Of a DNA stretch of 64,000 bases, positions 17,382 through 27,183 are shown one piece after another. How positions within the stretch are numbered: the stretch's first letter is position 1; every line of letters starts with the position of its first letter. Made by a program: the position numbers and the translations under genes. Under the pieces are notes generated by a model. That model did no database searches and was not told the DNA's origin. It was given only the letters and a program-made list of their open reading frames with translations. The DNA comes from Aminobacter aganoensis (GTDB lineage Bacteria; Pseudomonadota; Alphaproteobacteria; Rhizobiales; Rhizobiaceae): positions 1-64,000 of the forward strand of contig NZ_JACHOU010000019.1 of NCBI RefSeq assembly GCF_014206975.1. Reading direction: 5' to 3'.

Positions 17382-20090
17382 ATGGTGGCATTGTCGCCCG
17401 AACACATCTCTGAAGGCGGGGCCGATGCGCGCATGGCGCAGGTCAGGCGCGTCCGCACGCTGAGGCTGCTCGACGACGCCGGCGACCGGCGCCTGACGCT
17501 GGTTGTCGCGCCGGCCGGTTTCGGCAAGTCCTCGTTGATGAACCAGCGCTACGAGGACCTGCGCAAGCAGGGCCACCAGGCGGCTTGGGCCGCGCTCGAT
17601 GGCGACGACCGCGACGGCACCCACTTCCTGCTCGGACTGCTTGGCGTTCTCACCGCCGCGCACGTCTTTCCCGCAGCGGCTCAGGATTATTCCAGCCTGT
17701 CGCAGCAGCATGTCCTGGGCGTCATCCTGACCCAGTTGCAACGGCTGCGCCGTCCGTTGTACCTGTTCCTCGACGACTACCATTTCGCCCAGAGCGATGA
17801 AAACGACGCGACGCTGGCGCGGCTCCTGTTTTCACCGCAGGCGCGAAACCTCAGGCTGCTGATCATCTCCAGATCGGAGCCGCGGCTGGCGATCTCGGCG
17901 ATGCAGCTGAATGGCCAGCTCACCTATCTGAAAGCCAGCGATCTGCGTTTCTCGCCAGGTGAGGCTCAGAACCTGCTCGCCATGGCCGGGGTCAAGCTCG
18001 ACAAATCGCAGATCGAGGCGCTGGTCCAGAAGACCCAGGGCTGGGCCGTGGCACTGCAACTGGCTCGCGTGCTGTTGCGCGACGGGGCCGTGACAGACAG
18101 GGACCTGCTCGAATTCAGCGGCACCCAGCTCGATATGGCGCGCTACCTGTCGGAACAGGTGTTTTCGTCGCTCTCGATCCACATGCAGTCGGTGCTGGTC
18201 GGCGTGGCGGCCCTGCCCTATTTCAGTGCCGAGCTGGCGAGCGCGGTCGTCAGCCCTTCAGCCGCAGCCGAACTGACCTCCGACATCGCTGTCGGCGGCT
18301 TGCCGATCGAGGCTTTCGACGACGGGCACAAGCAGTTCAAGCTGCATGCGGTGTTCCAGGAGTACCTGATGCAGGAAGCGCTCGCGCGCGGACTGGACAT
18401 CAACCAGATCAGGCGCAATGCCGCGCACTGGTATGCCGCCCGGCGCGACTGGGCGAGCGCCATCCGCCACGCCTTGCATGCGGAGGATTTCCGTCTTGCC
18501 GGGGAATTTTCCGAAAGTGCCGGGGGATGGCGGCAGGTCTATGCCGGCGCCCGTGGTCTGCTGCAGCAGTTTCATGCGCTGGCGGCGGTGCTGCCCGAAC
18601 CGGAAGCCGCAAAGTTCCCACGCAGCTTCCTCGGACTGGCCGTAGCCGCGGCCAAGGGCGGCAACCTGGCGCTGGCAACCCACTATTTCGAGCTGGTCGA
18701 TCGGACCATCGACCGTTCCGACAACATCCTCGTCAACGAGGTTCGCCTGATCGGCGCCCTCATGGCGCTGTACCGGGATGACCGCATCGAAGCCCTCGAC
18801 CTGTCGCTGCTCGAGCGCGACCTGACGCTGCTTGAACTGGTGGAACCGGTGCAGCGCGCGCTGACCTACAACCTGCTGTGTTTCCAATATCTCGAACGCA
18901 GCGAGTTCGAACGCGCCGAGCGCCACGGCAACCTGGCGATCCAGTCCTTCACCCAGGCCGGAGCCCTTTTCGGGGCGATGCATCTCCACGTCCACGTCGG
19001 ACAGGCACAGTTCTTTCGCGGCGACATGGAAGGCGCGAGTGCGGCCTACGAGCGCCTGGCCAGCGATGCGCAGAACGCCATCGGCAAGGGGTGCGACCTC
19101 GACGCGATCGCCCAGGTACTGCTGGCGGAGACGCTGTCGGAGCGCGGCCTTCATGATGGTGCCGAGCGCATCCTCGAATGGTCGCTGCCGCATCTGGAGA
19201 AGAACGACTGCTGGTTCGACCTGTTGGCGGCAGCCTATCTGTCCCGCATTCGCGCAAGAACGGTCAGGAACGATTTCGACGGCATCGACGCCGTGCTCGA
19301 ACAGGCACGGCGCACCGCGCAGCGCCGTGGCTTTTCCCGCCTGCAAAGGCTGGTGGCGCGCGAGCAGATGCGCTCGATCATCCACTTTGGCGACATCCAG
19401 GGTGCCAAGCGTTTCGCCGACCGTTTCGACCTCGGCCCGGAAACGGCGTTTGACATCGAGCGAAACCGGCTTTCAATCCGGCTGCGCGGCGAGGTACCCG
19501 CCACATTGTGGGTACGGGTCTGGATACAGGAAGGCCAGATCGAGCGCGCACTCGACATGCTGCAACGCCTGGAGGTGGCGCAGGAGCGTCCCTTCAGCGT
19601 GCCGCGAATGCTGCGAATACGCCTGCTGGCGGTGCTGGCCAGCATGAAGGCCGGTAAGACCGAACGCACCGCTTCCGTACTGGACGAAATCCTGCTGACC
19701 CTGCCCAGCGCAACGTATCGCGCGGCCTTTTTCGAAGAGGGTCCCGAAATGCTCGCCTTGCTGCGCCAGCGCGCGCAGGAGGCCGGCCCCGACAGCCTGA
19801 TCGCACGGCGCGTCGGCCAGATATTCGCCCCGGCAGACGCTTCGAGTTCTGGACAAGGGAGCACCGGAACCGCGGCCGATACCGCGGGCGCACCGCACAC
19901 GCTGACCCAGCAGGAACTGAAGGTCATTTCCCTGATCTGCGGCGGCTTCTCCAACAAGGAGATCGCCAGGCACATGGACGTGAGCGAAAACACCGTGAAG
20001 TTTCACGTCCGGAACGTCTTCTCGAAACTCAATGTCCACTCGCGCACCTCAGCCATCTCGGTCGCGCGAGAACTAGGACTATTAGCCTAA
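17382..20090 (+). CDS. MalT-type large LuxR transcriptional regulator
   Basis: A 902-residue regulator of the STAND/MalT class. The N-terminal P-loop ATPase has Walker A APAGFGKSSL near residue 45 and an LFLDDYHF Walker B-like block. A long alpha-helical TPR-like middle region (about 330-800) follows. A C-terminal LuxR helix-turn-helix occupies about 835-900 (LTQQELKVISLICGGFSNKE, then SENTVKFHVRNVF). Such proteins switch between ADP and ATP states on binding a small inducer. It lies between the secretion operon and the hydantoinase operon, both on the same strand, so either could be its target. The ATG at 17382 has only a close AGGA; the alternative GTG (17385) or TTG (17391) starts would change the length by a few residues. 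Confidence 0.9.
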   Translation: MVALSPEHISEGGADARMAQVRRVRTLRLLDDAGDRRLTLVVAPAGFGKSSLMNQRYEDLRKQGHQAAWAALDGDDRDGTHFLLGLLGVLTAAHVFPAAAQDYSSLSQQHVLGVILTQLQRLRRPLYLFLDDYHFAQSDENDATLARLLFSPQARNLRLLIISRSEPRLAISAMQLNGQLTYLKASDLRFSPGEAQNLLAMAGVKLDKSQIEALVQKTQGWAVALQLARVLLRDGAVTDRDLLEFSGTQLDMARYLSEQVFSSLSIHMQSVLVGVAALPYFSAELASAVVSPSAAAELTSDIAVGGLPIEAFDDGHKQFKLHAVFQEYLMQEALARGLDINQIRRNAAHWYAARRDWASAIRHALHAEDFRLAGEFSESAGGWRQVYAGARGLLQQFHALAAVLPEPEAAKFPRSFLGLAVAAAKGGNLALATHYFELVDRTIDRSDNILVNEVRLIGALMALYRDDRIEALDLSLLERDLTLLELVEPVQRALTYNLLCFQYLERSEFERAERHGNLAIQSFTQAGALFGAMHLHVHVGQAQFFRGDMEGASAAYERLASDAQNAIGKGCDLDAIAQVLLAETLSERGLHDGAERILEWSLPHLEKNDCWFDLLAAAYLSRIRARTVRNDFDGIDAVLEQARRTAQRRGFSRLQRLVAREQMRSIIHFGDIQGAKRFADRFDLGPETAFDIERNRLSIRLRGEVPATLWVRVWIQEGQIERALDMLQRLEVAQERPFSVPRMLRIRLLAVLASMKAGKTERTASVLDEILLTLPSATYRAAFFEEGPEMLALLRQRAQEAGPDSLIARRVGQIFAPADASSSGQGSTGTAADTAGAPHTLTQQELKVISLICGGFSNKEIARHMDVSENTVKFHVRNVFSKLNVHSRTSAISVARELGLLA

Positions 20091-20099
20091 CCGTCATTT

Positions 20100-20130
20100 C
20101 GGGTGGGCGCGCAATCAGGCTGCCCACCCG
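20100..20130 (+). terminator. GC-rich hairpin after the MalT-type regulator
   Basis: CGGGTGGGC (20100-20108) pairs perfectly with GCCCACCCG (20122-20130), giving a 9-bp stem and 13-nt loop ten bases after the stop codon. No T-tract follows, so termination would be weak or Rho-assisted. Confidence 0.5.
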
Positions 20131-20213
20131 ATCGGTCGGGTATGCAAGCCCCTTCCACGATGCAACCTTTCCGCATGGGCAGCAGATACGCGCTGCAGTC
20201 AAAAAGGTGCGGA

Positions 20214-21908
20214 ATGGAGCAGCAGGTGCGAACCGTCGATCCCGTGACCCAGGAGATTATCCAGGGCAAGCTACTGTCGATGGTCGACGAGATGGGCATC
20301 GTGATGGCGCGGACCAGCATGAGCCCCGTAATCTACGAGGTTCTGGATTTCGCCTGCGGTATCTGCACCCGCGACTGCGACCTGATTGCCCAGACCAACG
20401 GCATCACGCTGTTTACCGGCACCTTCGCCACTCAGGTTCGCAGCCTGGTCGAGAGGTTCGCCGACGACATGGCGCCGGGCGACGTGCTGGTTACCAACGA
20501 CCCCTATTCCGGGGGGACGCATTCCTGCGATCTGGCGATCATGCGTCCGATCTTCGCCGAAGGCCGCATCATCGCATTCGCCATCAATGTCGCCCATTGG
20601 TTGGACGTCGGCGGCGCGGTGCCCGGCAGCCTGCCCCCGGACGCCAATTCGGTGTTTCAGGAAGGCCTTCGCCTGCCCTGCGTCCGCATTGCGCGTGATG
20701 ACAAGCTGCTGCCCGACATGGTCCGCATCATCAGCGAGAATGTCCGCCTGCCGGAAGTCGCGCTAGGCGACCTCAATGCGCAGCTTGCCACGGTGCGCAT
20801 CGCCGAGCGCCGCATCCTGGAGATGGTCGAGAAATATGGCGCGGGCACGATCCAGGACGCATTCGATCACCTCCTCGATGTCAGCGAGCGGCGCAGCAAG
20901 GACGTCATAGCTGCACTGCCGGACGGCCTCTACGAGGCAACCGACGTCATCGACGGCGATGGCATTACCACCGATCCCATCGAAGTGAAGGTCGCCATCC
21001 GGATCGAGGGTGGCCGCATGGAGGTGGATTTCACCGGCTGCCCACCTGCGGCGGCAGGCCCGATCAACTGCGCGCGCGGCGCGCTCAGCTCGGCCGTGAA
21101 GACCATCTTCAAGGCGCTGGTGGCGCCACAGGAGCCGTCCAACGAAGGATGGTTCCGGCCACTTTCGGTGATCGCGCCCGACGGGACTGTCTTCACGGCG
21201 CAGAAACCTTCGCCGACAGGCTGGTACTACGAAGGATCTGTCCATGCCTCAGAGCTGGTTTGGAAGGCGCTTGCGCCGCTGATGCCGGAACGTTTCTCCG
21301 CCGGCTCCTATTCCAGCCTGTGCGTGACCTACATCAATGGCCGGACTGCCGACGGCGAAGAGTTCATCCACATCGAGCCGCAGCATGGCGGCTGGGGTGG
21401 CGCGCCCGGTCGCGATGGCGCCAGCGCGGTGATCGCCCTGACCGATGGCGATACCTACAACTACTCGGTCGAACTCATCGAAGCCAAGTTTCCGCTCCAC
21501 GTCCGGCGCTACGCACTCAATGTCGAGGGCGGAGCCGGCGCAGGCCAGTGGCGCGGCGGCTTCGGGGTCGTGCGCGAATACGAGATCCTGTCCGGTGAGG
21601 CCGACATCCACAGCGGCTTCGGCCGCTCGCGAACCCCGCCCTGGGGCATGGACGGCGGGGATGCCGGAAGTCTCAACCGCCTTGATGTCGTCGACAACGA
21701 AGCCGGGAACACCACCTCCTATGGTCGATTGTCTCACCGCCGGGTCGTCAAGGGCGACGTGCTGCGCATCGCCACCGGCGGCGGCGGCGGCTGGGGCGAC
21801 GCAGCCAAGAGAAGCAATGACGCGATCGCCGAGGACATCCGCGCCGGCTACATCAGCGCGGAACATGCGGCATCGGAATACAACCACCGGGGCATGGCGA
21901 CGAAATGA
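20214..21908 (+). CDS. hyuB: hydantoinase B/oxoprolinase family protein
   Basis: A 564-residue HyuB-type subunit. With HyuA it forms an ATP-dependent cyclic amide hydrolase (N-methylhydantoinase, 5-oxoprolinase, or related acetone/acetophenone carboxylase-type enzymes). It starts with the family block VDPVTQEIIQGKLLSMVDEM, has TNDPYSGGTH (about 97-106), and ends with a Gly-rich IATGGGGGWGD segment; the length is normal for the family. The ATG at 20214 follows AAGGTG and fits family N-termini. In-frame ATGs at 20175 and 20160 would add residues unlike the family. Its last four bases overlap the hyuA start (ATGA). The substrate cannot be read from the sequence. Confidence 0.92.
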   Translation: MEQQVRTVDPVTQEIIQGKLLSMVDEMGIVMARTSMSPVIYEVLDFACGICTRDCDLIAQTNGITLFTGTFATQVRSLVERFADDMAPGDVLVTNDPYSGGTHSCDLAIMRPIFAEGRIIAFAINVAHWLDVGGAVPGSLPPDANSVFQEGLRLPCVRIARDDKLLPDMVRIISENVRLPEVALGDLNAQLATVRIAERRILEMVEKYGAGTIQDAFDHLLDVSERRSKDVIAALPDGLYEATDVIDGDGITTDPIEVKVAIRIEGGRMEVDFTGCPPAAAGPINCARGALSSAVKTIFKALVAPQEPSNEGWFRPLSVIAPDGTVFTAQKPSPTGWYYEGSVHASELVWKALAPLMPERFSAGSYSSLCVTYINGRTADGEEFIHIEPQHGGWGGAPGRDGASAVIALTDGDTYNYSVELIEAKFPLHVRRYALNVEGGAGAGQWRGGFGVVREYEILSGEADIHSGFGRSRTPPWGMDGGDAGSLNRLDVVDNEAGNTTSYGRLSHRRVVKGDVLRIATGGGGGWGDAAKRSNDAIAEDIRAGYISAEHAASEYNHRGMATK

Positions 21909-23959
21909 TCAGACTTGCAACCGATGTCGGCGGCACCTTCACCGATCTCGTTGGGTATGACGAGAAAACCGGAAAAGTGTTCACCTCAAAGAGCCTGACC
22001 ACCCCCCAGGACCAGTCGATCGGCGTGCTCGATGTGATCGACCGCGCAGAGAATGCCAGCGGCCTGGACCCCGACAAGGTCCGGTTCTTCGCCCATGGCG
22101 GAACGACGGTGATCAACGCGATTACCGAACGCAAGGGCGTCAAGACCGCCCTAGTGACCACGGCAGGGTTTCGCGACGTGCTCGAGATCGGCCGCGGCAA
22201 CCGCCCCGACCTCTACAATCTCCAGTTCCACAGCCCCGAACCGTTCATTCCCAGGAAGCTGCGAACGGAGGTCCGCGAACGGGTCGGCGCGGACGGGAGG
22301 GTCATCGAACCGCTCAACGAAGACGACATTCGCCAAGCCGCGCGCCTGTTTCGGGATGAGGGCGTCGAGGCCGTAGCGGTCATATTCCTGCACAGCTACG
22401 CCCATCCGGACCACGAGCTGCGCTGCGCTGCGCTGCTGCGCAACCTGCTGCCGGGCGTCACCGTCTGCGCCAGCTACGAGATTTCGCGCCAATGGCGCGA
22501 ATACGAACGCACCAACACGGTTGCCCTCAACGCCTATGTGCAGCCGATCATCCAGCGCTACTTCGCCAATCTCGAAAAGGCGCTGGCCGCCAAGGGCGTG
22601 TATTCGGCCTATTATGCGATGTTGTCGAATGGCGGCGTCGCGACGTTCTCGCAAGCCGTCGCCAGTCCGTTGACCCTTGTCGAATCCGGCCCTTCGGGCG
22701 GCGCAGCTGGTGCCGCCAGGATCGGCGCGATCCTCGGCGAAAAGGACGTGCTTTATCTCGACGTCGGCGGCACCACGGCAAAATGCACGCTCATTCGTGA
22801 CGGCAAGCCCAATCTAGACGCCGAATACAAGCTGGAATGGGCCCGCACCTTCCCCGGTTATCCGGTCCAGGTGCCTGTGGTCGACATCGTCGAGATCGGC
22901 TCGGGCGGAGGCTCGATCGCCTGGATCGACGCCGCCGGCGGCCTGCGGGTAGGGCCGAAAAGTGCGGGATCCGCTCCCGGGCCGGCCTGCTACGGCCTTG
23001 GCGGAACCGAGCCGACGGTCACCGACGCCAAGGTGGCCATCGGGCTGCTCGATCCTGCTGCATTTGCCGAAGGCGCCATGGCCCTCGACGTCGGACTCGC
23101 GCGCCAGGCCATCGCCAGGCTGGCCGGACCACTCGCCCTGTCCGTCGACGACACAGCCCAGGCCATCATCGACGTCGCCGAATCCAACATGATCAACGCC
23201 CTGAAACTGGTCACCGTCCAGCGCGGCCACGATCCACGCGACCTCGCGCTGATCGTCAGCGGCGGCGCCGGGCCGATGCTGGGCGCCCGCCTCGGCCGCG
23301 AACTCAACGCCAAGTCGATCATCATCCCACCGCATTCGGGCATCTTCTCGGCCTGGGGCATGCTGGCAGCGCATCCGCGCGCGGACATTCGCAAGACGTG
23401 GTTCTCGCCACTCGCCGCGTCGTCGCTTGGCGATTTGGCAACCGTGTTCGCCGACATGGAAGGCGAGGCGCTGTCTTATTTCGACCTCGACAACAAGGAC
23501 GGCATCGCCTTCAGCTACACCGTCGAAATGCGCTACCACGGACAGGAGCACAGCGTGTCGACACGGTTCACGCCGTCGATGCAACTCGCCGATTTCGCCG
23601 AGGCCTTCCATCTCGCTCACGAGACCGCCTACTCGTTCCGCCTGCCCGACGCGCGCATCGAGGTGACGAACCTGCATCTTCAGGCCGAGATCGCCGGCAA
23701 CGTCATCGACTGCCCGTTGATCGACAATGACGGCCGCACTGTCGCCAAGGCGCGCAAAGGCGAACGCAAAGTCTATTTTGGCAACGATGGCGGCTGGAAA
23801 TTATGCGCTGTCTATGATCGTAACGGCCTGCCCTGCGGCGAGCGCCTGAGTGGTCCGCTGCTTGTCGAAGAGCCCACCACGACAACGCTTGTTCATGCAG
23901 GGCAAGTCCTGGAGATCACCGACCGGGGCATCATGGTAATCACCGAAGAGGTCCGCTAG
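21905..23959 (+). CDS. hyuA: hydantoinase/oxoprolinase family protein, subunit A
   Basis: A 684-residue HyuA-type ATPase subunit. It has the ASKHA-fold phosphate-binding block TDVGGTFTDLVGYD at the N-terminus, HGGTTVINAITERKG near 62-77, and a second nucleotide motif LDVGGTTAKCTLI near 283. It is translationally coupled to HyuB by an ATGA overlap. The ABC transporter ATPase gene begins two bases after its stop, so enzyme and importer form one transcription unit. Family knowledge says HyuA/HyuB couple ATP hydrolysis to opening of a five-membered cyclic amide. A second, fused version of the same enzyme is coded at 31548-35399. Confidence 0.93.
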   Translation: MIRLATDVGGTFTDLVGYDEKTGKVFTSKSLTTPQDQSIGVLDVIDRAENASGLDPDKVRFFAHGGTTVINAITERKGVKTALVTTAGFRDVLEIGRGNRPDLYNLQFHSPEPFIPRKLRTEVRERVGADGRVIEPLNEDDIRQAARLFRDEGVEAVAVIFLHSYAHPDHELRCAALLRNLLPGVTVCASYEISRQWREYERTNTVALNAYVQPIIQRYFANLEKALAAKGVYSAYYAMLSNGGVATFSQAVASPLTLVESGPSGGAAGAARIGAILGEKDVLYLDVGGTTAKCTLIRDGKPNLDAEYKLEWARTFPGYPVQVPVVDIVEIGSGGGSIAWIDAAGGLRVGPKSAGSAPGPACYGLGGTEPTVTDAKVAIGLLDPAAFAEGAMALDVGLARQAIARLAGPLALSVDDTAQAIIDVAESNMINALKLVTVQRGHDPRDLALIVSGGAGPMLGARLGRELNAKSIIIPPHSGIFSAWGMLAAHPRADIRKTWFSPLAASSLGDLATVFADMEGEALSYFDLDNKDGIAFSYTVEMRYHGQEHSVSTRFTPSMQLADFAEAFHLAHETAYSFRLPDARIEVTNLHLQAEIAGNVIDCPLIDNDGRTVAKARKGERKVYFGNDGGWKLCAVYDRNGLPCGERLSGPLLVEEPTTTTLVHAGQVLEITDRGIMVITEEVR

Positions 23960-23961
23960 CC

Positions 23962-25056
23962 ATGGCCATCTCGATTGGAATTGACAACGTAACCAGGACC
24001 TTTGGCACGGTCAAAGCACTGGAGCGCGTGGGTCTCAAGATCGAGGCCGGCGAATTCTTCACGTTGCTCGGCTCGTCGGGCTCGGGAAAAAGCACACTGC
24101 TGAAGCTGATCGGCGGCTTTGACCGCCCCACCACGGGGCGGGTCCTGTTCGATGGCCAGGATGTCACCGACATGCCGGCGAACCGCCGCCCGTCAAACAC
24201 CGTCTTCCAGGACCTCGCCCTGTTTCCCCACATGAGCGTGGGAGAGAACGTCGCCTATGGATTGAAGGTGAAGGGCGTCGCTGCGTCGGAGCGCAAAAAG
24301 CGGGTCGAAAGCACACTCGCTCTGGTCGACCTGACCGGATTTGCCGAGCGCAACGTCAATCTTCTGTCCGGCGGGCAGCGACAGCGAGTCGCCCTGGCGC
24401 GCGCCCTCGTCATGGAGCCAGGCATCCTGCTTCTCGACGAGCCCCTGACCGGGCTCGACGAAAGGCTGCGCCAGCAGATGCGCGATGAGTTCGGCAGGCT
24501 GCACCAGCGAACCGGATCGACCTTCGTGCTGGTCACCCACAATCAGGACGAAGCGCTGAGCCTCAGCGACCGCATGGCCATCATGCACAAGGGCAGGCTC
24601 GAGCAGGTGGGACGACCGGCCGATTTCTTTGCCAATCCCGCCAATGACTTCGTCGCACGCTTCGTTGGCATGGAACGCGTGCTCAAACCCGAAAGGCTGG
24701 AGCGCAGCGGCAGCGACACGGTCGCCGTCATAGCCGGTGAGCGGCTGGTTCTGCCAGGCGCTCGCGACGTCGGTGAAATGGGACTCCTGGCGGTTCGTCC
24801 CGACCGCATTTCGCTCGCGAACGTGCATGCAGCGCCCGGGAGCTCACTTGCAGCTATCGTGGCCGGACGCCAGTTTCGCGGCCGGTTCTTCGACTTCTAT
24901 CTGGAGCTTGGCGACGGCCAGAAGCTCGACGCCGAGATCCCGATCGAGTTCGCCGATGCCTGGCCCGAAACGGGCAAGCCAGTGCGGCTCGAATTCGCCG
25001 GAGGCGCCTTGGTGCCCGTGCCCGCATCGGGAGCGACGGCGAACCGTGACACCTGA
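23962..25056 (+). CDS. spermidine/putrescine-type ABC transporter ATP-binding protein
   Basis: A 364-residue ABC ATPase of the PotA/iron/sulfate (CUT1-like) group. It has Walker A LGSSGSGKST (about 38), signature LLSGGQRQRVALARAL (about 134), Walker B ILLLDEPLTGLD and the switch His in VLVTHNQDEA. A C-terminal TOBE-type regulatory domain follows (about 240-364, LAVRPDRISL). It lies two bases downstream of hyuA, with its ribosome site inside the hyuA 3' end. Together with the following binding protein and two permeases it forms a complete importer, presumably for the substrate of HyuAB. Polyamines are the family reference but not necessarily the substrate here. Confidence 0.93.
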   Translation: MAISIGIDNVTRTFGTVKALERVGLKIEAGEFFTLLGSSGSGKSTLLKLIGGFDRPTTGRVLFDGQDVTDMPANRRPSNTVFQDLALFPHMSVGENVAYGLKVKGVAASERKKRVESTLALVDLTGFAERNVNLLSGGQRQRVALARALVMEPGILLLDEPLTGLDERLRQQMRDEFGRLHQRTGSTFVLVTHNQDEALSLSDRMAIMHKGRLEQVGRPADFFANPANDFVARFVGMERVLKPERLERSGSDTVAVIAGERLVLPGARDVGEMGLLAVRPDRISLANVHAAPGSSLAAIVAGRQFRGRFFDFYLELGDGQKLDAEIPIEFADAWPETGKPVRLEFAGGALVPVPASGATANRDT

Positions 25057-25092
25057 TCATCCTGAAGAAATTTCATAAAAAGAAGGGGTAAC

Positions 25093-26268
25093 ATGATGAC
25101 AAACAACATGAATTCTTTGAACGGCGCGATGGCGAGCAACATCAGCCGGCGTCAATTGCTCAAGACGCTCGGGGCCGGCGGTGCGGCACTGGCGGGCGGC
25201 TCCATGTTTCGGCCCATGTCGGCACTGGCCGCGGGCGATCTGGCATTCTGGGCCACTGGCACGCTTGACGTCGGCGACGCCTGGTCTCGGGCAGCCGACG
25301 ACGCGGGCCTGAACGTCGCCTTCACCGACAATGGCAACGACCCCGGTCCGGCCGTCGCCCGACTGGTCGCCGGCAACGCTAACGACCTTTTCGATATCGG
25401 CGGCCTGCAGGGCGGCGCCGAGAAGGAACTCGCTGTCCAGGGCGCTATCGTTCCCTGGGACATGTCGAAGATCCCCAACTACGAAAACGTCTGGCAGTGG
25501 GCGAAGGACATTCCCTACCTGCAGCATGACGGAAAGCAGTATGGCCTGCCTGCCGTCATCAACGCCGACTCGATCATCTATCGCCCCGACAAGCTGGGCA
25601 AGGTCGACAGCTATGGCGTCATCTTCGACCCGAAGCTGAAGGGACAGGTGGCGATGGAAGACGCCTGGATCAACAGCGCGGTCTTTGCCGCAATGTACCT
25701 GAAGGAGTCGGAAAACCAGAAGATCGGCAATCCGGGCAACCTCACCGAGGACGAGCTTGGCCTGGTCATGGAGTTCCTCATCAAGCACAAGAAGGATGGC
25801 CAGTTCCGCACCTTCTGGAGCGGCTGGGAGCAAGGCGTGCAGCTTGTCGGCGACGGCGAAGTGCTGGCCATGACAGGCTGGGAGCCCATCGTCTACGAAG
25901 GTCGAAAACGCGGTCTTCAGGTCGAGTATGCCGCGCCCGTCGAAGGCTATGAGGGCTGGGGCAACAACCTGGTCCTGCTCAAGGGAGCAGTCGACCGCGG
26001 CCTTGGCGACGACGCCCACAAGTTCGCCAATTGGCTGCTCGACGGCTTCTATGGCTGCGCGCTTGGCGAACAGCGCGGCTACGTCGTGCCGAGCGATCGC
26101 AATGTCGCCTACGCCGAGGCGAATGCGAGCCAGTTCGACCCGGCAAAGGTCAAGGCGCTGGCCGAGCACGTCAAGGCCAAGTTCAGTGGCAAGGTCGCCT
26201 GGCAGAACACCCGCCCGGACAATTTCCAGCTCTACGAAGAATGGTGGCAGAAGCTGCGTAACGCCTGA
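25093..26268 (+). CDS. extracellular solute-binding protein, PotD-like, Tat-exported
   Basis: A 391-residue periplasmic binding protein. The N-terminus has a twin-arginine signal (ISRRQLLKTLGAGGAALAGG, then cleavage near ALAA), so it is probably exported folded. The mature part has the alternating pattern of spermidine/putrescine-type binding proteins, for example YGLPAVINADSIIYRPDKLG and AMTGWEPIVYEG. The ATG at 25093 follows AAGGGG by five bases. The gene sits between the ATPase and permease genes, and a strong terminator-like hairpin follows at 26283-26314. This fits the usual excess of binding protein over membrane subunits. The ligand is unknown. Confidence 0.9.
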   Translation: MMTNNMNSLNGAMASNISRRQLLKTLGAGGAALAGGSMFRPMSALAAGDLAFWATGTLDVGDAWSRAADDAGLNVAFTDNGNDPGPAVARLVAGNANDLFDIGGLQGGAEKELAVQGAIVPWDMSKIPNYENVWQWAKDIPYLQHDGKQYGLPAVINADSIIYRPDKLGKVDSYGVIFDPKLKGQVAMEDAWINSAVFAAMYLKESENQKIGNPGNLTEDELGLVMEFLIKHKKDGQFRTFWSGWEQGVQLVGDGEVLAMTGWEPIVYEGRKRGLQVEYAAPVEGYEGWGNNLVLLKGAVDRGLGDDAHKFANWLLDGFYGCALGEQRGYVVPSDRNVAYAEANASQFDPAKVKALAEHVKAKFSGKVAWQNTRPDNFQLYEEWWQKLRNA

Positions 26269-26282
26269 TTGCGACCAACAGC

Positions 26283-26314
26283 GGCGGGAGCCGTTCGCGC
26301 TCCCCCGCCTTTTT
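26283..26314 (+). terminator. Rho-independent terminator/attenuator after binding-protein gene
   Basis: GGCGGGAGC (26283-26291) pairs with GCTCCC..CGCC (26299-26309, two extra C in the 3' arm), directly followed by five T (26310-26314). It lies 12 bp upstream of the first permease start. It would end most transcripts after the binding protein and let a fraction read through. Confidence 0.75.
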
Positions 26315-26325
26315 CTGGAAACCAG

Positions 26326-27183
26326 ATGAAATCGCCCGGCCTTCTACTCGCACTCCCCACCGCACTCATCGTGCTGCTGCTGGGCTTCGTGCCCCTGATC
26401 GTCATCCTCGTCTGGAGTTTCTGGACCTGGGATCCCGCGACCTATTGGATCAGGCCGGAGTTCAGCCTGGCCGGTTATGAAGCGATTCTCGAGGCCGGGC
26501 GCTGGAGCGTCATCGTCGGATCGCTGGGCAAGGCGTTCCTGACCGCCGCGATATGTGTCGTCATCGGCTATCCCGCCGCGATGGCGGTGCATTTTCTGGC
26601 GAGCAGGCGAACGGCACTGCTGCTCATGGCGCTGTTCACCATCCCGTTCTTTACCTCATACATGATCCGCGCCTTTTCCTGGCGGCTGGTGCTCGGCCGC
26701 AACGGCCTGATCAATGGCTGGCTGATGGATCTCGGGATCGTCGACCAGCCGCTCGACTGGCTCCTTTTCTCCAATTTCGCCGTCAATGTCGGCCTCGTCG
26801 CCTCGTATTTGCCCTTCGTCATCTTTCCACTGATCCTGTCGATGCAACGCGTCGAGCCATCGCTGCTCGCCGCAAGCCAGGACCTTGGCGCCGGCTTCTG
26901 GCGGACCTTCCGCTCGGTCCTGCTGCCGCTGACGCAGGCCGGCATATTCGCCGGGTTCCTCTTCGTCTTCGTCATGGCGGCAGGGTCGGCCACCGAAGTG
27001 CAGATGCTCGGCGGCGCCGCCGCATCGATGATCTCGGTGATGATCAACGACGTCATGCGGGTGGTGAACTTCCCGCTGGCCTTCGCGATCTCGACCCTGG
27101 TGCTGATCATCCTGTTCGGGCTGATTTTTATCGGCAACCGACTGTTCAAGCTGACCAGCCTGTTCGAGGGATTCACATGGTAG
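26326..27183 (+). CDS. ABC transporter permease, PotB-like
   Basis: A 285-residue integral membrane permease with about six helices, beginning LLLALPTALIVLLLGFVPLI. The cytoplasmic coupling loop (EAA motif) is seen as LLAASQDLGAGFWRTFRSVL near residue 185. The start chosen is the ATG at 26326, giving the standard permease N-terminus MKSPGLLL. An upstream in-frame ATG at 26269 would run through the terminator hairpin. It ends with a 7-bp overlap with the second permease gene. It forms a heterodimeric channel with the product of 27177-27983. Confidence 0.92.
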   Translation: MKSPGLLLALPTALIVLLLGFVPLIVILVWSFWTWDPATYWIRPEFSLAGYEAILEAGRWSVIVGSLGKAFLTAAICVVIGYPAAMAVHFLASRRTALLLMALFTIPFFTSYMIRAFSWRLVLGRNGLINGWLMDLGIVDQPLDWLLFSNFAVNVGLVASYLPFVIFPLILSMQRVEPSLLAASQDLGAGFWRTFRSVLLPLTQAGIFAGFLFVFVMAAGSATEVQMLGGAAASMISVMINDVMRVVNFPLAFAISTLVLIILFGLIFIGNRLFKLTSLFEGFTW

